Source: Rhexocercosporidium sp. MPI-PUGE-AT-0058
Lineage: Eukaryota; Ascomycota; Leotiomycetes; Helotiales
Direction: 5' to 3'
Length of the DNA stretch: 64,000 bases
NCBI GenBank assembly: GCA_020746875.1
Contig: JAGTJL010000003.1
Coordinates: forward strand, 1,860,001 to 1,924,000
Below the pieces are notes generated by a model, which saw nothing but the letters and a program-made list of their open reading frames with translations, was not told the origin of the DNA and did not search any database. This document shows positions 1 to 13,838 of this stretch, in pieces (position 1 is the first letter of the stretch; the number at the start of each line of letters is the position of its first letter). The translations under genes were made by a program, and so were the position numbers.

Positions 1-499
1 TATTTAATTTTACGCTTTACGACGTCGTAATTATAGAAAACTTTTATATTAATATTATTTTTAAAGCTCGTCTTTATAAGATTAGTCTTTAGTTCTATAA
101 TATAAATTACACTTTAAGATAAAACGAAAAAGGCTTATTAATTAATAAATACTATGTAATACGATAGCTAAAGCATAAATAAAACCTCGTTTTCTTTAAA
201 TATAAGTCATATTTAATCTACTCTCCGAGCACTTATAATATACTTTTAAGCGCTATAAAAACTATAATATTTCTAACGCTTTTTAAAAGAATAAATAAGC
301 CGTATAAACTATCCAGAGATTATAAGCACCTCAGAATAGACTTAAAGCGTATTTAATATTTACGAATAGGCCATTTAAGCCTAAATGCTTTAAGGAAATT
401 ACTAAGTACGGCGAGAAATGTTAAGATTACTAAAATAATAAGAAGAATTAAATATAAGTAATATATTTTAACTTATACTACTTAAGTAATTTTTAAACG

Positions 500-3400
500 T
501 CTACTAAAAAGGAAATCCCTTAGATTATTTTAAAAAGTCACTTAAGATTTATTTAATTATTTAAAATATTAAAGTAATTACTTTTAGCTCCTCGTACTCA
601 AATGCGAGTACAGCGGCTTACTCGTTAATTATATATTATAAATAAAAGAGTATAATAAAGTATTTTAATATATTAAGAGCTTTAAAGCTTAAGTTTTAAA
701 ACAGTTTAAACTCTTAATATATAAATTCAAGTATAATTAAGAAAAAGCAGTCATTATAATTCAAAGATTTACGAAATATAAAAAATAAATTAATAAGCTC
801 GGAATTGACCTCAAGCTCTTATTAACGGCAACTCATAAGTCAAATAACGAAGCCGAAAGAGTTAATCAAAAAGCAATTAATAAAGGCATTAAGATAAAAC
901 TATTAGCTAATCTCCCCGTAAATCTGAATATTAAATATGTACTCGCAAAGATTTATTTATATAATAAAAGCCTAAGGCAAGTAAATGACTAATTATTACT
1001 TATTAAAGTCAATAATAAGTAGTTTCAGAATTATTTTTAATAATATAACTTAGCGCTTATTATAAGACTTATTATAGATTTTAAATTAAACTAAAATAAG
1101 ATTTATATATATAATTATAAAACGTACTTATTAATAATAAAAAGAATTAAAAGACAAGATAAAAAAGCGTTCAAAACAATTATATATACGTACATCGGAT
1201 ATTTTATAAGTTTTTACGCTTTTAATATTTATAAGATATAAGTGCTACGTCTCGATAAAATAATTATTACGCGTAACGTGCGTTTTAACAAAAATAGCTT
1301 TTATATTACTTTAAGTAAAAAAGCAAAAATTACGATTTAAAAAGTCAAGTTTATTTACGATCTTATTAAGAAAGATAAGTTTATTATAAACTAAGCTAAA
1401 ATTATTAAGAATATTATTAAAAATATAATTATTAAAGAAAATAATATAAATCTCTTAAGCGAAGACTTATCTTAATTATATATTAAACGAATTTAAAAAT
1501 TAATTAAAAGCTTTAAAAGTCAGAACTCGGAAGTAAAAGAATATATTAATAGCCCGAGTATAATAAATAAACTTTTAACTCCGGAATATATTCTTACTTT
1601 AGAAAACCTTCTTAAATAAAGTAAGGAATTAAAAGAGAATACGTTAAACCGAGAGTCTATTTTAGGCATAAAGTAGGATTCAAAAGTATTTGACTCGCGT
1701 AAAAACATATAACTTATTAATTAAGATTCGAACGTATTATAAAATTAAGCGCGGAATCCGTCTCGATTATCACGCATTAAGATTTAAATACCGTCGAGAC
1801 CTTAATTATAAAAGGAATCTCCGATAATAATTTTAATATCGCATCCCTAAATTAAAGTATAAAGTGCTCGGACGACGAAAGCAGGATAAGCGAGAATAAT
1901 ACGCTTTTAAATTATAGCGAAAAAAGCTTAATTAAAATTAAGTATATTTATTAAAAGCTCGGCAAAAGTAAAGAAATTAATTAAAAGTAAAAGAAAAAGA
2001 AGAAAATTACAAAAGAATTAAGACGATAAAGTATTTATAATACTTATAGCTTTCTTTAAATAAACACGCCTTAATAAAAGCAACCCTAAGCTCGGGGGTA
2101 AGCCTAATCTTAAGAGTAATTAAATCCTCGACTAATATAATAATCTTCGGTCCGAAGTCGATTAAATGCTTTAAAGGCTTATATTTAATTAATATATATT
2201 ACTAAAAGAATAAGATAATCTTCGAGATTTAACGAAGACTATATATTATATAATTATAATAATAATACAAACGAACCGCTAATTATTAAAAAGAAAGATT
2301 TTACTTTTAAAAATCAAAGTCTAAAATCTTTTACTTAAACTAAAATAATAAAGCAATCTTAAGAATTATTTAATAAAAAAATAGTTTAAAGAAAATATAA
2401 GCTTAAAAATAAAGATAATAAATAAATAAAGTTATTAGACCTTAAAATTATTTAATTTAAACATTATATTAATACTTGTCTCGCTTATATAAGTTTTTAA
2501 GTATAAGCCTGATCTAGAAGAATATATTTTAAGATATAAATCCCGAATTATTATACGAAGTAATCTCTAAAGTAAATTAATAATCGTCTTTATATACGCT
2601 AGCACGCTCTTAACTAAATCCTTCTGAATCGTTATAGCGTTCGCAGCTTATTTTGACTTAGAAGTTAAGTGCTTCGACGTAATTAATGCGTTTATTAACG
2701 CTTTTTAAAATATAAACGGCAAAACCGTATATTATAAATTCCTTTTAGGTTTTGATAAGCCTAAATATATATTACGAGTTAATCGCGCTTTTTATAAGAT
2801 ACGTGATTCTCTATACTTATAATATAAGCATATTAATAAAACGTTAATAGATTTAAGGTTAATTTTATACTCGAAGGAACCGTATATATTTATAGACCTT
2901 ATTTATAAGATCTTTATTTTCTTTTACGTAAATGACATTTAAGTGTTTTACTACCGAGACGACTTAAAGCTCGGACAGGATTTTATTAAACGATTAAATT
3001 AAGCGTATAATATATATAATCTTAAAAATATTAAATAATTCTTAAGAATTAAAATAATATATAATAGAAAGCGTAAGACTATTTCCTTAATTTACAGCTA
3101 ATATATTAAGAAGATCACTCAAAAGTTTAAGTAAGCTAATAAGAGGTGTCCTACGACACCGCTCCTTTAAATTAATCTTATTAAGTATAAAGAATAAGCT
3201 TTAAAGAAATATATTAAAACTTATTAAAAAAGAGTTAAGTCGGTATTATATATAATAACTATTATAAAACTAAACGTAGCCTTTGCAATCGCCTAATTCT
3301 TATAATTCGCGACAAATCCTAATTTAAAGTATTTTATAATTATATATTAACTTATTCGTTACTTATTTAATACGCGCTTTTTAGGCATTATATACGGAAG

Positions 3401-3760
3401 TAATTAAAAGAAAGCACTTTATATTACTTTAAATATATCTTTCGCGGATGACGTCGAAACTCAGAAGTTATTTTAAAGTTATATAATCTTATTATTTAAT
3501 AAGCTAGTAATTTAAAAAGTATTAAAGTAATCTACGATTATTACGTCGACTACTAAAGCGGAATTACTAATATTAAAGCATATTAGAAAAGAAGCTATAG
3601 CTCTTTAATAATTCTTTTAAAACTTAACTTTTAATATTAATAAGACTTAAAAGATCTTCTATAATAATTAATAAACGATTAAACTAATTATAAATAATAT
3701 TAAAAAGATTATTATTAAGCTTCGCTATATAAATATTTAAAATATATAACTTAAACAAGA
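500..3760 (+). mobile_element. Decayed Ty1/Copia retrotransposon pol relic
   Basis: Conceptual reading across stops gives Copia landmarks in order. An integrase C-terminal stretch lies near 1190–1400 (a pattern like F-x-A-F-N-I-Y then ITRNVRFN). A reverse transcriptase lies near 2600–3070 (AAYFDLEVKCFDV, NAFINAF, a degraded YVDD-like YVNDI, then FLRIKI). An RNase H end lies near 3440–3620 (SFADDVETQK, then TSTTKAELL). Many stops and missing residues show the element is dead. The order integrase before reverse transcriptase is the Copia arrangement. The outer limits and any LTRs could not be fixed; the start is approximate. Confidence 0.75.
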
Positions 3761-4028
3761 ATATATTCGTAAATTATTTAAAATAATATATCTTTTAACC
3801 GTTAATATACTTATTAATAAGCTTATAAAAAATCTGTCTCGCTAAAAATTCGAGCTTTTTAAAGCACTCTTAAACTTTAATAATTATTAATCTTAAGTTA
3901 AAAAGCTTTAAATATATTTATTAAAAGTATATTAAAAATATTTTTATATAATCTTTTATTTATAAAACTTTTTTAATTTAATATTTTAGGTATTCGCGCT
4001 CTAGAAACGCTAAACGTAAACGCGAAAT

Positions 4029-4148
4029 CCAGCCCGAGCTTAAGCAAAGTCCACTTAAATTTAACTTAAGCTTAGGCAAAGATTATTTAAATCCGGCTTA
4101 AGCTTAAGTAAAGTCCGTTTAAATCCAGTTTAAGCCCATAAATAATCC
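4029..4148. repeat. 32-bp tandem repeat, three full units plus a partial
   Basis: Three consecutive 32-base units run 4029–4060, 4061–4092 and 4093–4124. Each has a core like CTTAAGC-TTAAG-CAAAG and ends in TTTAAAT or CTTAAAT. A degraded fourth unit begins at 4125. Units differ almost only by C/T and G/A changes. No function can be read from it. Confidence 0.8.
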
Positions 4149-6194
4149 ACTAAAAGCGCAAAAATCTACTTAAGTCTAGATTAGCGAATAGCTATTATCT
4201 TTAAGACTTTCGCAAACTTCTTCAAACTTTATATAAGATTACTAAACTCCGCCAAAGATTCCGCATTAATACTAATATTATTATTAAAATTATTCTTTTT
4301 ATTACGCTTTAAACCTAGCTTTTAAGAGCGTACTAAAAGATTTAACTTTATATCCTTATTAAACTTATTATTACTCGTTAAGTCTTTTATTAAGGCTTTT
4401 AAAGTAGTTTTATACTTTTTAATACTTTATAAATCGGTTAATAAAATACTTAATTAATTATAATATAATCATTATACCTTTTTATTATTAAAATCTATAA
4501 TTATAATTAATCTTTTATTATACTTAAATATATCTCCCGTAACGAAATCGTATTTATAATTAAAGATACAGTTATAATATCGACTTCTAATAGCGAGAGT
4601 ATTAGCAAAGTAATATTTATAATTACCACGGCCACGAATAATAACGTGAATATAAAGCAAATAAAAATCTATAAACTTCTTTTTTAAATCTTAATTAATA
4701 TAAATGAAATAAGTTATTAATAAGAAGCAAGCTTTGAAATAATATATATATACCTCGAGCGCGTTTAACAGAAGAGTAAGGCTTAAATAGAGTGCGAGAC
4801 GATTTGCGTTTCTTTAAAGTTAATAAAGAACGAGTATAAGTCTTAAAAGTAAAAGGAAGAGTAAAAGAAGGAGTCGAATTAAGACGCGAAACGCGTAAAG
4901 TAAAAGAAGTATATTAAAAGCTATTTTTATTTAATATAATAACGCTTTTACTTAATATAATTAATAATAATAAAATATTAAAAAAACGCGTAGGAATCTT
5001 CTTAAATAGCGAGCTTAGCTTAACACAAGAAAATCGAAAGAGAATTAACTTATTATTAGAATTATTAATAGGCGCAATTTCATCTTCGCATAAAGAAAAA
5101 TACTATTAATTATCTTTAAGATTTATTTTAACGACCGAACGAGTAAGAGGAGAATTATTGAAAAGCTTATTAATAAGCTTATCACTAAATACTTTTTAAT
5201 TATCGAACTCATCTTTAAAATCTTATAATATAATTATTAACGATTAATTTAACAGTACTAAGGTTACTTAAAAATGAAGTTAAGAAATTAAATTAAAGAA
5301 AAACTTACCTAGCGAGCTGCAATTTAATTATTAATACGCGTAATCGCTGCTCTAAAAGCTTTAAGAGGCATAGTTAGTAATTAAAGAGAATTTACTAAAA
5401 GAGGTAAAAAATTAAAAGACAAAAGAAAAAAATAAGTAAATAAGTAAATATATAAATATAAAATGCGTTAATATTAAGTAAAAGTTAATTATAATAATAT
5501 AAAAGTCAATATATATATATCCTTAAGGGTAATCGTGATCGCGCTACTATAATATAAAACGCTTAAACTAATAATAAACCCATTAACCCGGGAGGCGGCG
5601 TATTATATAAGTTAATGAGAGGCTGGCACATACCGTTACGACTTCTTATTATATATAGTAATTACTTTAAAAGAACTAAATTCACTAATTACAACTTAAT
5701 AACTTAATAATTAAACGAGACGGCACGAAATCTTAATTACAGACTAAACCTTGTTTTAGCCTTACTTTTAAAACCTGCGATTTACACGCGTTAGACACGA
5801 TGATCAAGATTTTGTTTATTTAATTACTATAACTTGACTATATCTTTAGATTTTATTTATTTAATTATATACAGTTTAAATATGTATTTATATTTTCATT
5901 TATTATTTATATTAATTGCCTAATAAATTACTCATATTATTATATAAAGTCTTTATATATTATATCTTTAAAGCGCGTATTAATATTTTCATTTATTATA
6001 GCATTTTAAGAATATTAATTTGCTGCTCGACGCTATACTTTTATTAAGAACTAATATATATACTCGAGGAGCTTATATTACATCTCTCGACTGCTTATGC
6101 GCCTTTAAATGGCAAGGCTTATTTATATAACAGAGCCTTACTATAGGAGTATATCGCGCCCTAGCGCAATCTATTAGTCATGTATATGCTCTCG

Positions 6195-6199
6195 TAAGC
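6195..6199. repeat. Target-site duplication (left), TAAGC
   Basis: TAAGC lies immediately before the left LTR and is repeated immediately after the right LTR at 13554–13558. A 5-bp direct duplication is typical of LTR-retrotransposon insertion. Confidence 0.75.
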
Positions 6200-6414
6200 T
6201 GTCGGTGTAACTGTACCGGGACATATAATAATAAAGTCACCTAAATAAATATTAATATTATTAAGTGATTTCAAAAATATTATAAAGTATATTCTTCTAA
6301 GATAAAAATAAAACTCTTTATATATATATATACCGGTCCGGAACTTTACCGAAACCCTACCGTTTCGGCCCTAAGCTAAAGTTCTATATCGATAAGAATC
6401 CTTACGGACTAATA
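6200..6414 (-). repeat. Left LTR (3' LTR of the reverse-oriented element)
   Basis: This 215-bp copy aligns end to end without gaps to 13339–13553. It begins TGTCGG; its right end is ACTAATA where the other copy has ACCAACA, so the original end was probably TG...CA. All differences between the copies that I could see are transitions, as expected from RIP. It is the downstream LTR because the internal coding relics read on the minus strand. Confidence 0.85.
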
Positions 6415-6737
6415 TAAATAAAACTTTTTTTAAAAAGATAATAAAAATTATAAACTTAAAAGAGAAAAGTATATAAAAAAATAAAAAATAAAATATATTA
6501 AGGAAAAAAGGCCGTAGCAGTAGAATTAAAGAGCCGAACTCTATTAATAAACAATAAGTAACTAAGCGAGGAGCTCGACTAGCTACTAAAGTGCTTACTA
6601 TTATCGATTAATTATAAGTATAAAAAGAAATCTCCCCCAGGAATCGACTTAATCTCTTAAGTAATTATATTAATAGAGTTTATACCTTTAAATTATCGAT
6701 CTATATAAGAACAAAATACTGACAGATTCTATAAACT

Positions 6738-6768
<31 letters not shown>

Positions 6769-9700
6769 GTTATTATTAATTCAAGATCGATTCGGTATCG
6801 ATTTAATAATAATTCGGATATTAACGAGTAATATAATACTAATTCCCGTTCCTGCCGGTGCCTTCCGGGCTGCCTACCGTATATGCTGCCTCCGCTGCGC
6901 CCGCCTTATAGCGACGATTCCGTCGTATAATTACTTCTTTTATAATAAAAAAAGAAAGAAATGCGCTTATTACGCAGAATAAAAGACTTCTTGCGTCTTC
7001 ATAAATTATAAAATCTTAAAATTAACTCCGGAAATAATCCGTAAAAGCTCCGTATTTAATATATAACTTAACTCCTTTAATACGTAAATAAAGAGTTCTC
7101 TACCCTTTCCGCTACCGTAATAATAAAAGATAAGGCTGTTATAGTTGCCGCCGCAACCGAAATCGATTCCGTTTACTTAATTGCTTCGGCGGAAGCGCTA
7201 AAAACTAAGAAAGAAGCGTTAATAGCGTTATTAAAAAAGACTTGTATTCTCTGTGAAAAGGTATTTAACTTATTAAATAACGTTAATATAAATACTTCCG
7301 ATTTTAAATTAATATTCGGTTAATACTAACGCTTAAAGGCCTTATTAAAATTCTCCTGCTACGCGGCGATAAAAGCGGCGAAAAAGCGTCGTCGAGAAGA
7401 TTTTAATACGGAAGGAAATGGAAACGAGGCGAAGGAGGAGGATAATAAGCCTGCGGCCGAGTAGGAAACTACTCGCGCTAAGCGCCGTCGTCTTCGCCGC
7501 TCGTCGTTCTAGAGGCCTTATTTCAGATTAATTTCGTAATTAACTCTTTATAGCAATGCTTTCTTTATATTTTTATACAGAAGTAGCCTCTTATAATAAA
7601 ACCGATAGTTAAGTCCTTATTAAAGTATTATTATAAAACCGCTCGTTAATACTTTAAATTAAAAGGTAAATAAAGAATTTAATTACCGTTTTTTATCTCG
7701 TAAACTAAAAGTAATATAAAATATAATATAAAAAGAGCGTAAGTATATATAAGAAATTAAGAATTAAAGGAAATCATTACTTTCTATAATAATACTAGAA
7801 TTAGTCTAAATCGCCTCCGATTGGCCTTTAGATTTAATTCTTTATTTTAATAATAAGAGAATTTAAATTAATCAATTTTTAAAGAGCTTTATTTGGATTT
7901 GCCTTAATTATCGTATTAATAAGATTGCGAGCTCCATCGATCTATTTTATCTTTATTAATTCTCTGCGTTCATACGACTGTCAAATAGCTATTATATTAA
8001 TTATTAAACGTTTTTCTTTTATTATGCCGAGTTTAATAATATATTTATATAACGAAAAAGAGTTTATATAAACGACGGTAAGGAGGCGTAAAAGGCCGAG
8101 CTTATTAATTATTATAACGACGGTAGTTAATACAGAAATAAATATATTAATACTTATTATTATAGCGTAAAGCTCGAAAGTAAGAATAGTATGTATTACC
8201 TTTTTATACTTTATTAAGCTAGCGTGAACGATATTATTACGGAATATAAATTTTAAATTCTCTTTCGTTTCGGTACTAATTAATACTAAAAACTCGATTT
8301 ATAAGCTTAAGTCTTTATTATTAATAAAAGAGCCGTCAACGAAAGCGTATACCTTAGCGGACCGTAAATCGATGGATATATACCGCAGGCTTTTCTTCTA
8401 GTTATTTATTTATTATTAAAGACGTAAATTTAAGGCCTTAGCTTTTTCTATAAACGGATTTTAATATTATATCGTAATAAAGAGATTAAACGTAGCCTTT
8501 AATTAATATATTGTCGCGATATATACTTCGCGAGCGCGTTATTTTCGATAAGCCTCTTTATAATCTTCTTACTTAATATTAACGATTTTTAATCTTACTT
8601 CTTATTCCTTCTGAGATATATAAAAATCGTTTCCTTTTATAATAATAATATAATTATTAAACGTAATTAATTCAGAAAGATTAAGGATTTATATCGGCTT
8701 AATTAAGAAACCGACTTTTATAATTTATTCTTATTTCGTCTTTAAGAACTCGCTATTTCTTAAAATAAGAATATCGTCCGTTTGCATTTTAATTAATCTA
8801 AAATAAGAGTTCTGCTGCGTAAATATTAATAAATAAGGGTTAAACGTGAAAGTTTTTATTTATAAGTTCTCTTAATAGTATTTATAATACGTATTAAATT
8901 AATAGTTCCTTAATTCCGAAATATTATATAACGGGAGTATTATTATAAATACCGTTTTATAAGGAAACTCGTTCGCAATCTCTACCGATAGTCACGCGAA
9001 GATCTTCCGAAGAAGCTTAATATTAACTTATATATATGCTTAAGTAATATCACGGATCGTTAAGATCGATTCGGTATCGTTTCCCGTCCGTTTTAGTATT
9101 TTAATAAAAGCTATTAAATAAATAAGAAATCGTTAATTAATTCGTTAAATTATTAATAATTATATTAAAATATCCTTCTTCCTTTTATCGTTAAAGCACA
9201 TAACTATTAGCTTTAACTTCTCTTATAATATAAAAGTCTCTTTATCCTTAATCTCGTCTATTATACGTGATTTAAATATTCGGTAGCCTTTAAATCGTGA
9301 ATCGCTTTAATTAATTAATATAAAGATACCTCTTTCTATAAGTACTTTATATTCTATCCTTTAGGATTATTAAAATAATAAACCTAGCGTCTTAATCTTG
9401 CCCTCAGCTCGTAATTTAATAACGAGCTCTCGATTTCTAATCTTCTTCTCCGTAAGAAACGCTTTTATATTAAAATCGTCGTTAAATACTTGAATTCTTA
9501 AAATTAATTATATAAAAGGTAATTTAACTGCAATTCAGTAGGTTTCCGGTATCGTTCCGAATAAGTTATTAACTCGTGATCCCGGCTCACAGGACTCTTC
9601 TAGTAAATTTTCTTTTTAAAATTCAATATTTAATATATTTATTTTAAATAAACGTATAAAAGTTAATTTAAAAGTTCTAATTTTATTGCCGTCTATCCTA

Positions 9701-11115
9701 ATTCTATACGTTTCTTCTTCTATTCCCAGGAAATTATACGAGCTTCTTTACTCCTTCTTTTCCTTTTATATTATAACTTAATCTTTAATTTAAAAATCAT
9801 ATATATGAATTATTATAAGACCGTTACGCGCCCTTAGCGCGTTATTTACTTGTCGATTAGCCTAAATCTTACGAATCTCCTTTATAGCTTTCTTAATAAT
9901 AATAGCGCGTTACTTAATAAACGGATTTAATAAATCTATTTCAGTTAATTTAAAATAAGCGCCGAAAACAAGTAATATAAAGACAAGGCCTTAAAAACCC
10001 GTTATATTATTAACTGCTTTTATAGCTATTTATAATCTGTCCTCGTCGCTTAATTCCGAGTATTCTTTCGTAATAATTTCGTACGCTCGGCAAAAGAGGC
10101 GGTAGAATCGTTCTACCTTTTTAATAAAATAATATGCTTCCATAAATACGAGTTTCGGCGTCGTCCTTATTAATCTTAAAGAATTCCTAAACTCCTTTAA
10201 ATTAAAATTAGTCCCGTAATCATAAACTACGTAATTAAGAGGGCCGAAGTAAGTGTCTATTTATACCGATTTAAATGCGTTAAATACAAACCGAGCCGTA
10301 GCCGATCCAGTGGCCTTTTAGAGTAGTTTTACTTAATTAAACCCCGTGCTCTCGTCGATTATATAAAGGGCTTATTTAGCCTTTAACTAAATTATATTAA
10401 CGTAAATTATATAATTAAAGTTAACGTTGTCTTTTAACTTAAATCTAAACTTTTATAAAGCCTCTTCATACCTCTAGTAGTGCTTATACAGCTCCTTAAC
10501 CTTCCTTATTACTTCGGAATCGAGATTATAGCCGGCTTAATTTAATAAGAGCTTTAAACGCGCTATCGTAAGGTAATTAAACCGCTTATAAAATCGTCTA
10601 ATCTCCGTCTCTATAAAGTAACACGTGCTAATCGTTCCCGTTAAAGAATTAAGAAGTTAATTATAATAATCTAAAAGAAGCCACGCATAACCTTTTTTCT
10701 AAATAATTAAGTATTTCTTTTTACTTTAAATTAATACGTTATTAAAGTTATCGTACTATATATTAAGCTTATTTAACTATTATAAACAAACTAAGAACGG
10801 TATATCCGCGTCTACGATTATGAATTCCATCTTATTAATAAAAGTATTAATTATTATAACTTTAAAGGAAAGTCTCGAACCGGCACCGAATATAATCCGA
10901 CTCGTTCTTACTTAACTTATATTAAATTCAATATTCTAAATCTGTTATAACGCCCGCAACTAGTTAATACCGCCGGTGTTCTTATTAGACGCTCTTATAT
11001 TAATTAATAAACCTTAAAAGAATTTATTAATTTATTATATTATATATGCCTCGAAAGCAATAGATTTTATAATTATAACTTTTAAAATATAAATTACTTT
11101 TCGCTCTTTAAGTTG

Positions 11116-11520
11116 CTAAAGCACTTCCCGTGCGTTATACTTCTTCTTACTTATTATAAATACAATCGTATAAAGTACTAAGCCGTCGTTCTTTTTACTC
11201 ACGTTTAAATCGTCCGAATTAATAATAAAATCGACTTCTGACGACGATTTTAGCTTATAATAGCTATTATAATTTTTAAAAAAAATCCGAATCCTGTCTA
11301 AATCGAAACTGTTCTCCTTTATATATATTAAATATATTTTAAAAAAAGAATCATTAGCTTTAAAGCCTTCTGCTTTCCAATTTACGAAGTATTTTACTTT
11401 AAAGGTAGCTCTTTCTTTATTTATATAACGGCTATTATAGCAATTCAATTTCTTATAAATAATATAGCCGGAATAGCCAGGTTTTGGCTTAAATTTGTCT
11501 CCGCGTTTGTTTTTAAACAA
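11116..11520 (-). pseudogene. gag/zinc-knuckle fragment of the LTR element
   Basis: This is the longest uninterrupted frame in the left block (134 codons). It is rich in Lys, Tyr, Asn and Phe and has a single cysteine. Its position just upstream, in element orientation, of the retropepsin relic suggests it is the end of gag. It survives as an open frame by chance, and the base composition is that of the RIP-mutated surroundings. Confidence 0.45.
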
Positions 11521-13338
11521 GTACTTAATCTTTCGGTCTAAATAATACGCGTTACTTTCTATAACGTGGTTTCTGTGTCGATTTAGGCCTGTTTCGGAGT
11601 GCCTATAGCGTTAATCTAAGCCATACGTTACTTCCACGCTAACCGCGTTCCGTAGGCTGTCCATAAGAATAAGGAAAATTAAAAGCGCGTTAAAAAGTGC
11701 TATTTTAAAGAGAGAATTACTTAATATTCCTTAAATCATCTTATTACGTAGCGTTTAATTATTCCATATATACTTATTCTTAAGACTTAATTATATATAC
11801 TACAATTCCTTAGCGAAGTTTTCTAATTAAATTAATACTAACTTACCGCGTTAATAATCGGCTTTCTAAAAATCCTCAAATTTGAAATTAAACCACCGGC
11901 TGAGGAACCGCTGAGCTCGCTCTTCCGTCTCAAAATAATTACGCGTAATTTATATTAATTAATTAAACGTATACTTTTTATTTTATAAGTAATAATAGTA
12001 ATACGTGTTCGCCTTGTCTCGCATTATAAAAGGAAAAGCTCTCTTCTAAATTACTTTAGAAACTCTAACGCGTTAACAGAAGTTAATAAGAATATATAAC
12101 TTCTCGTCTAAATAATCCTTTGTCTTATTATATTAAAGCTTTTTAATATATATCTTTAATAGCGTCGCTAAAGACTTAGTTTAGGATTCTGAAAGGAGTT
12201 CTATAATAAACTAAAAAAGGGGGTCCGAATCCCCATTATTACTTATTAATTCCGAGGTTATCTTAAATAATAATATTAACTTATCTCTTAAAATAAGTAA
12301 AAGTATTAAAGTTAAATTTAAAAGTAAAGTATTATTCAGTCTTTATTAAAGTAAATCTTCCATAAGGCCAGGGGTAAGAGATAGCGACTCTTTTTTTACT
12401 TTTACAAGCGCCGGAGGAATTACGTTATACAAATCCTCTTCTGTATTAATTATTATAATATATTATAAAGTCGTAACGTCTTAAGTGCTTTATAATATAT
12501 ACGTCTCTTAACCTAGAGTTAATATTCTGACTTCTGGCGTTCGTAAAGCTAGTCGTATTAACTTAAAACTCTTGATTTACCTGTCTTATAACCGTAACTC
12601 GTCTCGTATATATTCCGGTATAAATTCAGAGTATAATCGAACTTAGTCCCGAAGCTAATCTTACGGCTATCTGTTATATAGTGCTTAAAGTGTTGTGTAT
12701 AACGCTTTAACGGTCTTTATTCTCTTTAACCGTTCGACGTAAACTTTATGAAATCTAAAAGCGTTACGAAAATAAAATCTCTTTTATTTATTAATTATTC
12801 TGAGTTAGTCGACTGTCTATTCGCTAAAGAATTCGTAAAAGTTTTGAAAAAGGAATTCTCTCTTAACTTGTTTATTATAAAAGTTTTTACGGAAGTCTTC
12901 TGAGTACTTCGTTAAGTCTGTAAGGAATTCGTTTATTAGCTGAGTCTTTGAGGCTTAAAGTATAATATTTATTTCGTTTTCTTTTCTGTTATTTACCGGA
13001 ATTAATTCTCCTGCTTTTAATATAATTTCCGTAATAGTACTATTCCGGTATAATTCCGGTAGATCTGCGGAAATAAAGTCTTGTATTAAGAGGGTCTATA
13101 TTAATTTAATAGTTATTAAAGAGTAACTATCGTATTAAAGTTAATATTTAATAATATCGTTAAGACGCTCGGCTCTTTATAACGTCTAAAAGCTAAGAAG
13201 ATTCTCCCTTTTAATTAATTTAAATATAAAAGCGGAGCTAAAGCGTTAAGATCTTAACTTCCCGCGCTATTTACGATTTCAACTCTTCAGTGCTATAACT
13301 TTGCCGTTTTATAATATTTTAAATAAACTACTAATTAA

Positions 13339-13553
13339 TATTAGTATAACTATACCGGGATATATAATAATAAAATCACCTAAATAAATATCGATATTAT
13401 TAAGTGATTTCAAAAGTATTATAAAGTATATTCTTCTAAGATAAGAGTAAAGCTCCTTATATATATATATACCGGTCCGGAACCCTACCAAAACCCCACC
13501 GTTTCGGCCCTAAGCTAGGGTTCCATATCGGTAAGAATCCCTACGGACCAACA
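13339..13553 (-). repeat. Right LTR (5' LTR of the reverse-oriented element)
   Basis: This 215-bp copy pairs with 6200–6414 and ends in CCAACA. It keeps C and G at many sites in its right half (GGAACCC, CCCCACC, TAGGGTTCC) where the left copy has T or A. Its first bases (TATTAG) are the mutated counterpart of TGTCGG in the other LTR. TAAGC follows directly. Confidence 0.85.
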
Positions 13554-13558
13554 TAAGC
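13554..13558. repeat. Target-site duplication (right), TAAGC
   Basis: This is identical to the five bases before the left LTR (6195–6199) and brackets the retrotransposon exactly. Confidence 0.75.
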
Positions 13559-13838
13559 ACTCACGTGTATATATACTCGGGTCACAGTCCTCTCTTGTAG
13601 AAGGTAACGCTCACTTCAATATATCTTTTTAAACCCTTGCTCTCCACGTTAATCGTAGAGCTCTTGAACCACTAAAAGCCTGCTCCACTTCTATACGACA
13701 AGAAATTAAAGAATAATTAAAAGGCTTATATTTAAAGAAAGTTAAGTTAAACTGTCGTTATAATTACTTTAAAACTAGACTGTCCTTAGCTATTTCTGTG
13801 CGCAAAGTATAATTTAAACTATTATATTAAATTCTTAT

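Larger units (their letters stand above)
6200..13553 (-). mobile_element. Full-length RIP-mutated LTR retrotransposon, Copia order
   Basis: The element is 7,354 bp with 215-bp direct LTRs and a TAAGC target duplication. Minus-strand conceptual translation gives, in order: a gag/zinc-knuckle-like piece (open frame 11116–11520); a retropepsin-like segment at about 10,700–11,030 (NIxASNKNTGGIN, later DADIPFLVCL); an integrase segment at about 9,850–10,400 (YDYGTNF, KVERFYRLFCRAYEII, then LVFGAYF); and a reverse transcriptase with QTDDILIL near 8,770–8,800. Gag-PR-IN-RT is the Copia order. Stops throughout show it is inactive. The retropepsin and integrase pieces resemble a widespread fungal Copia-like family from memory; no search was run. 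Confidence 0.8.

Noticed and set aside
6735..6765. AAT/TAA microsatellite
   Set aside because: A plain trinucleotide run in AT-rich sequence, inside the LTR element; no sign of function.
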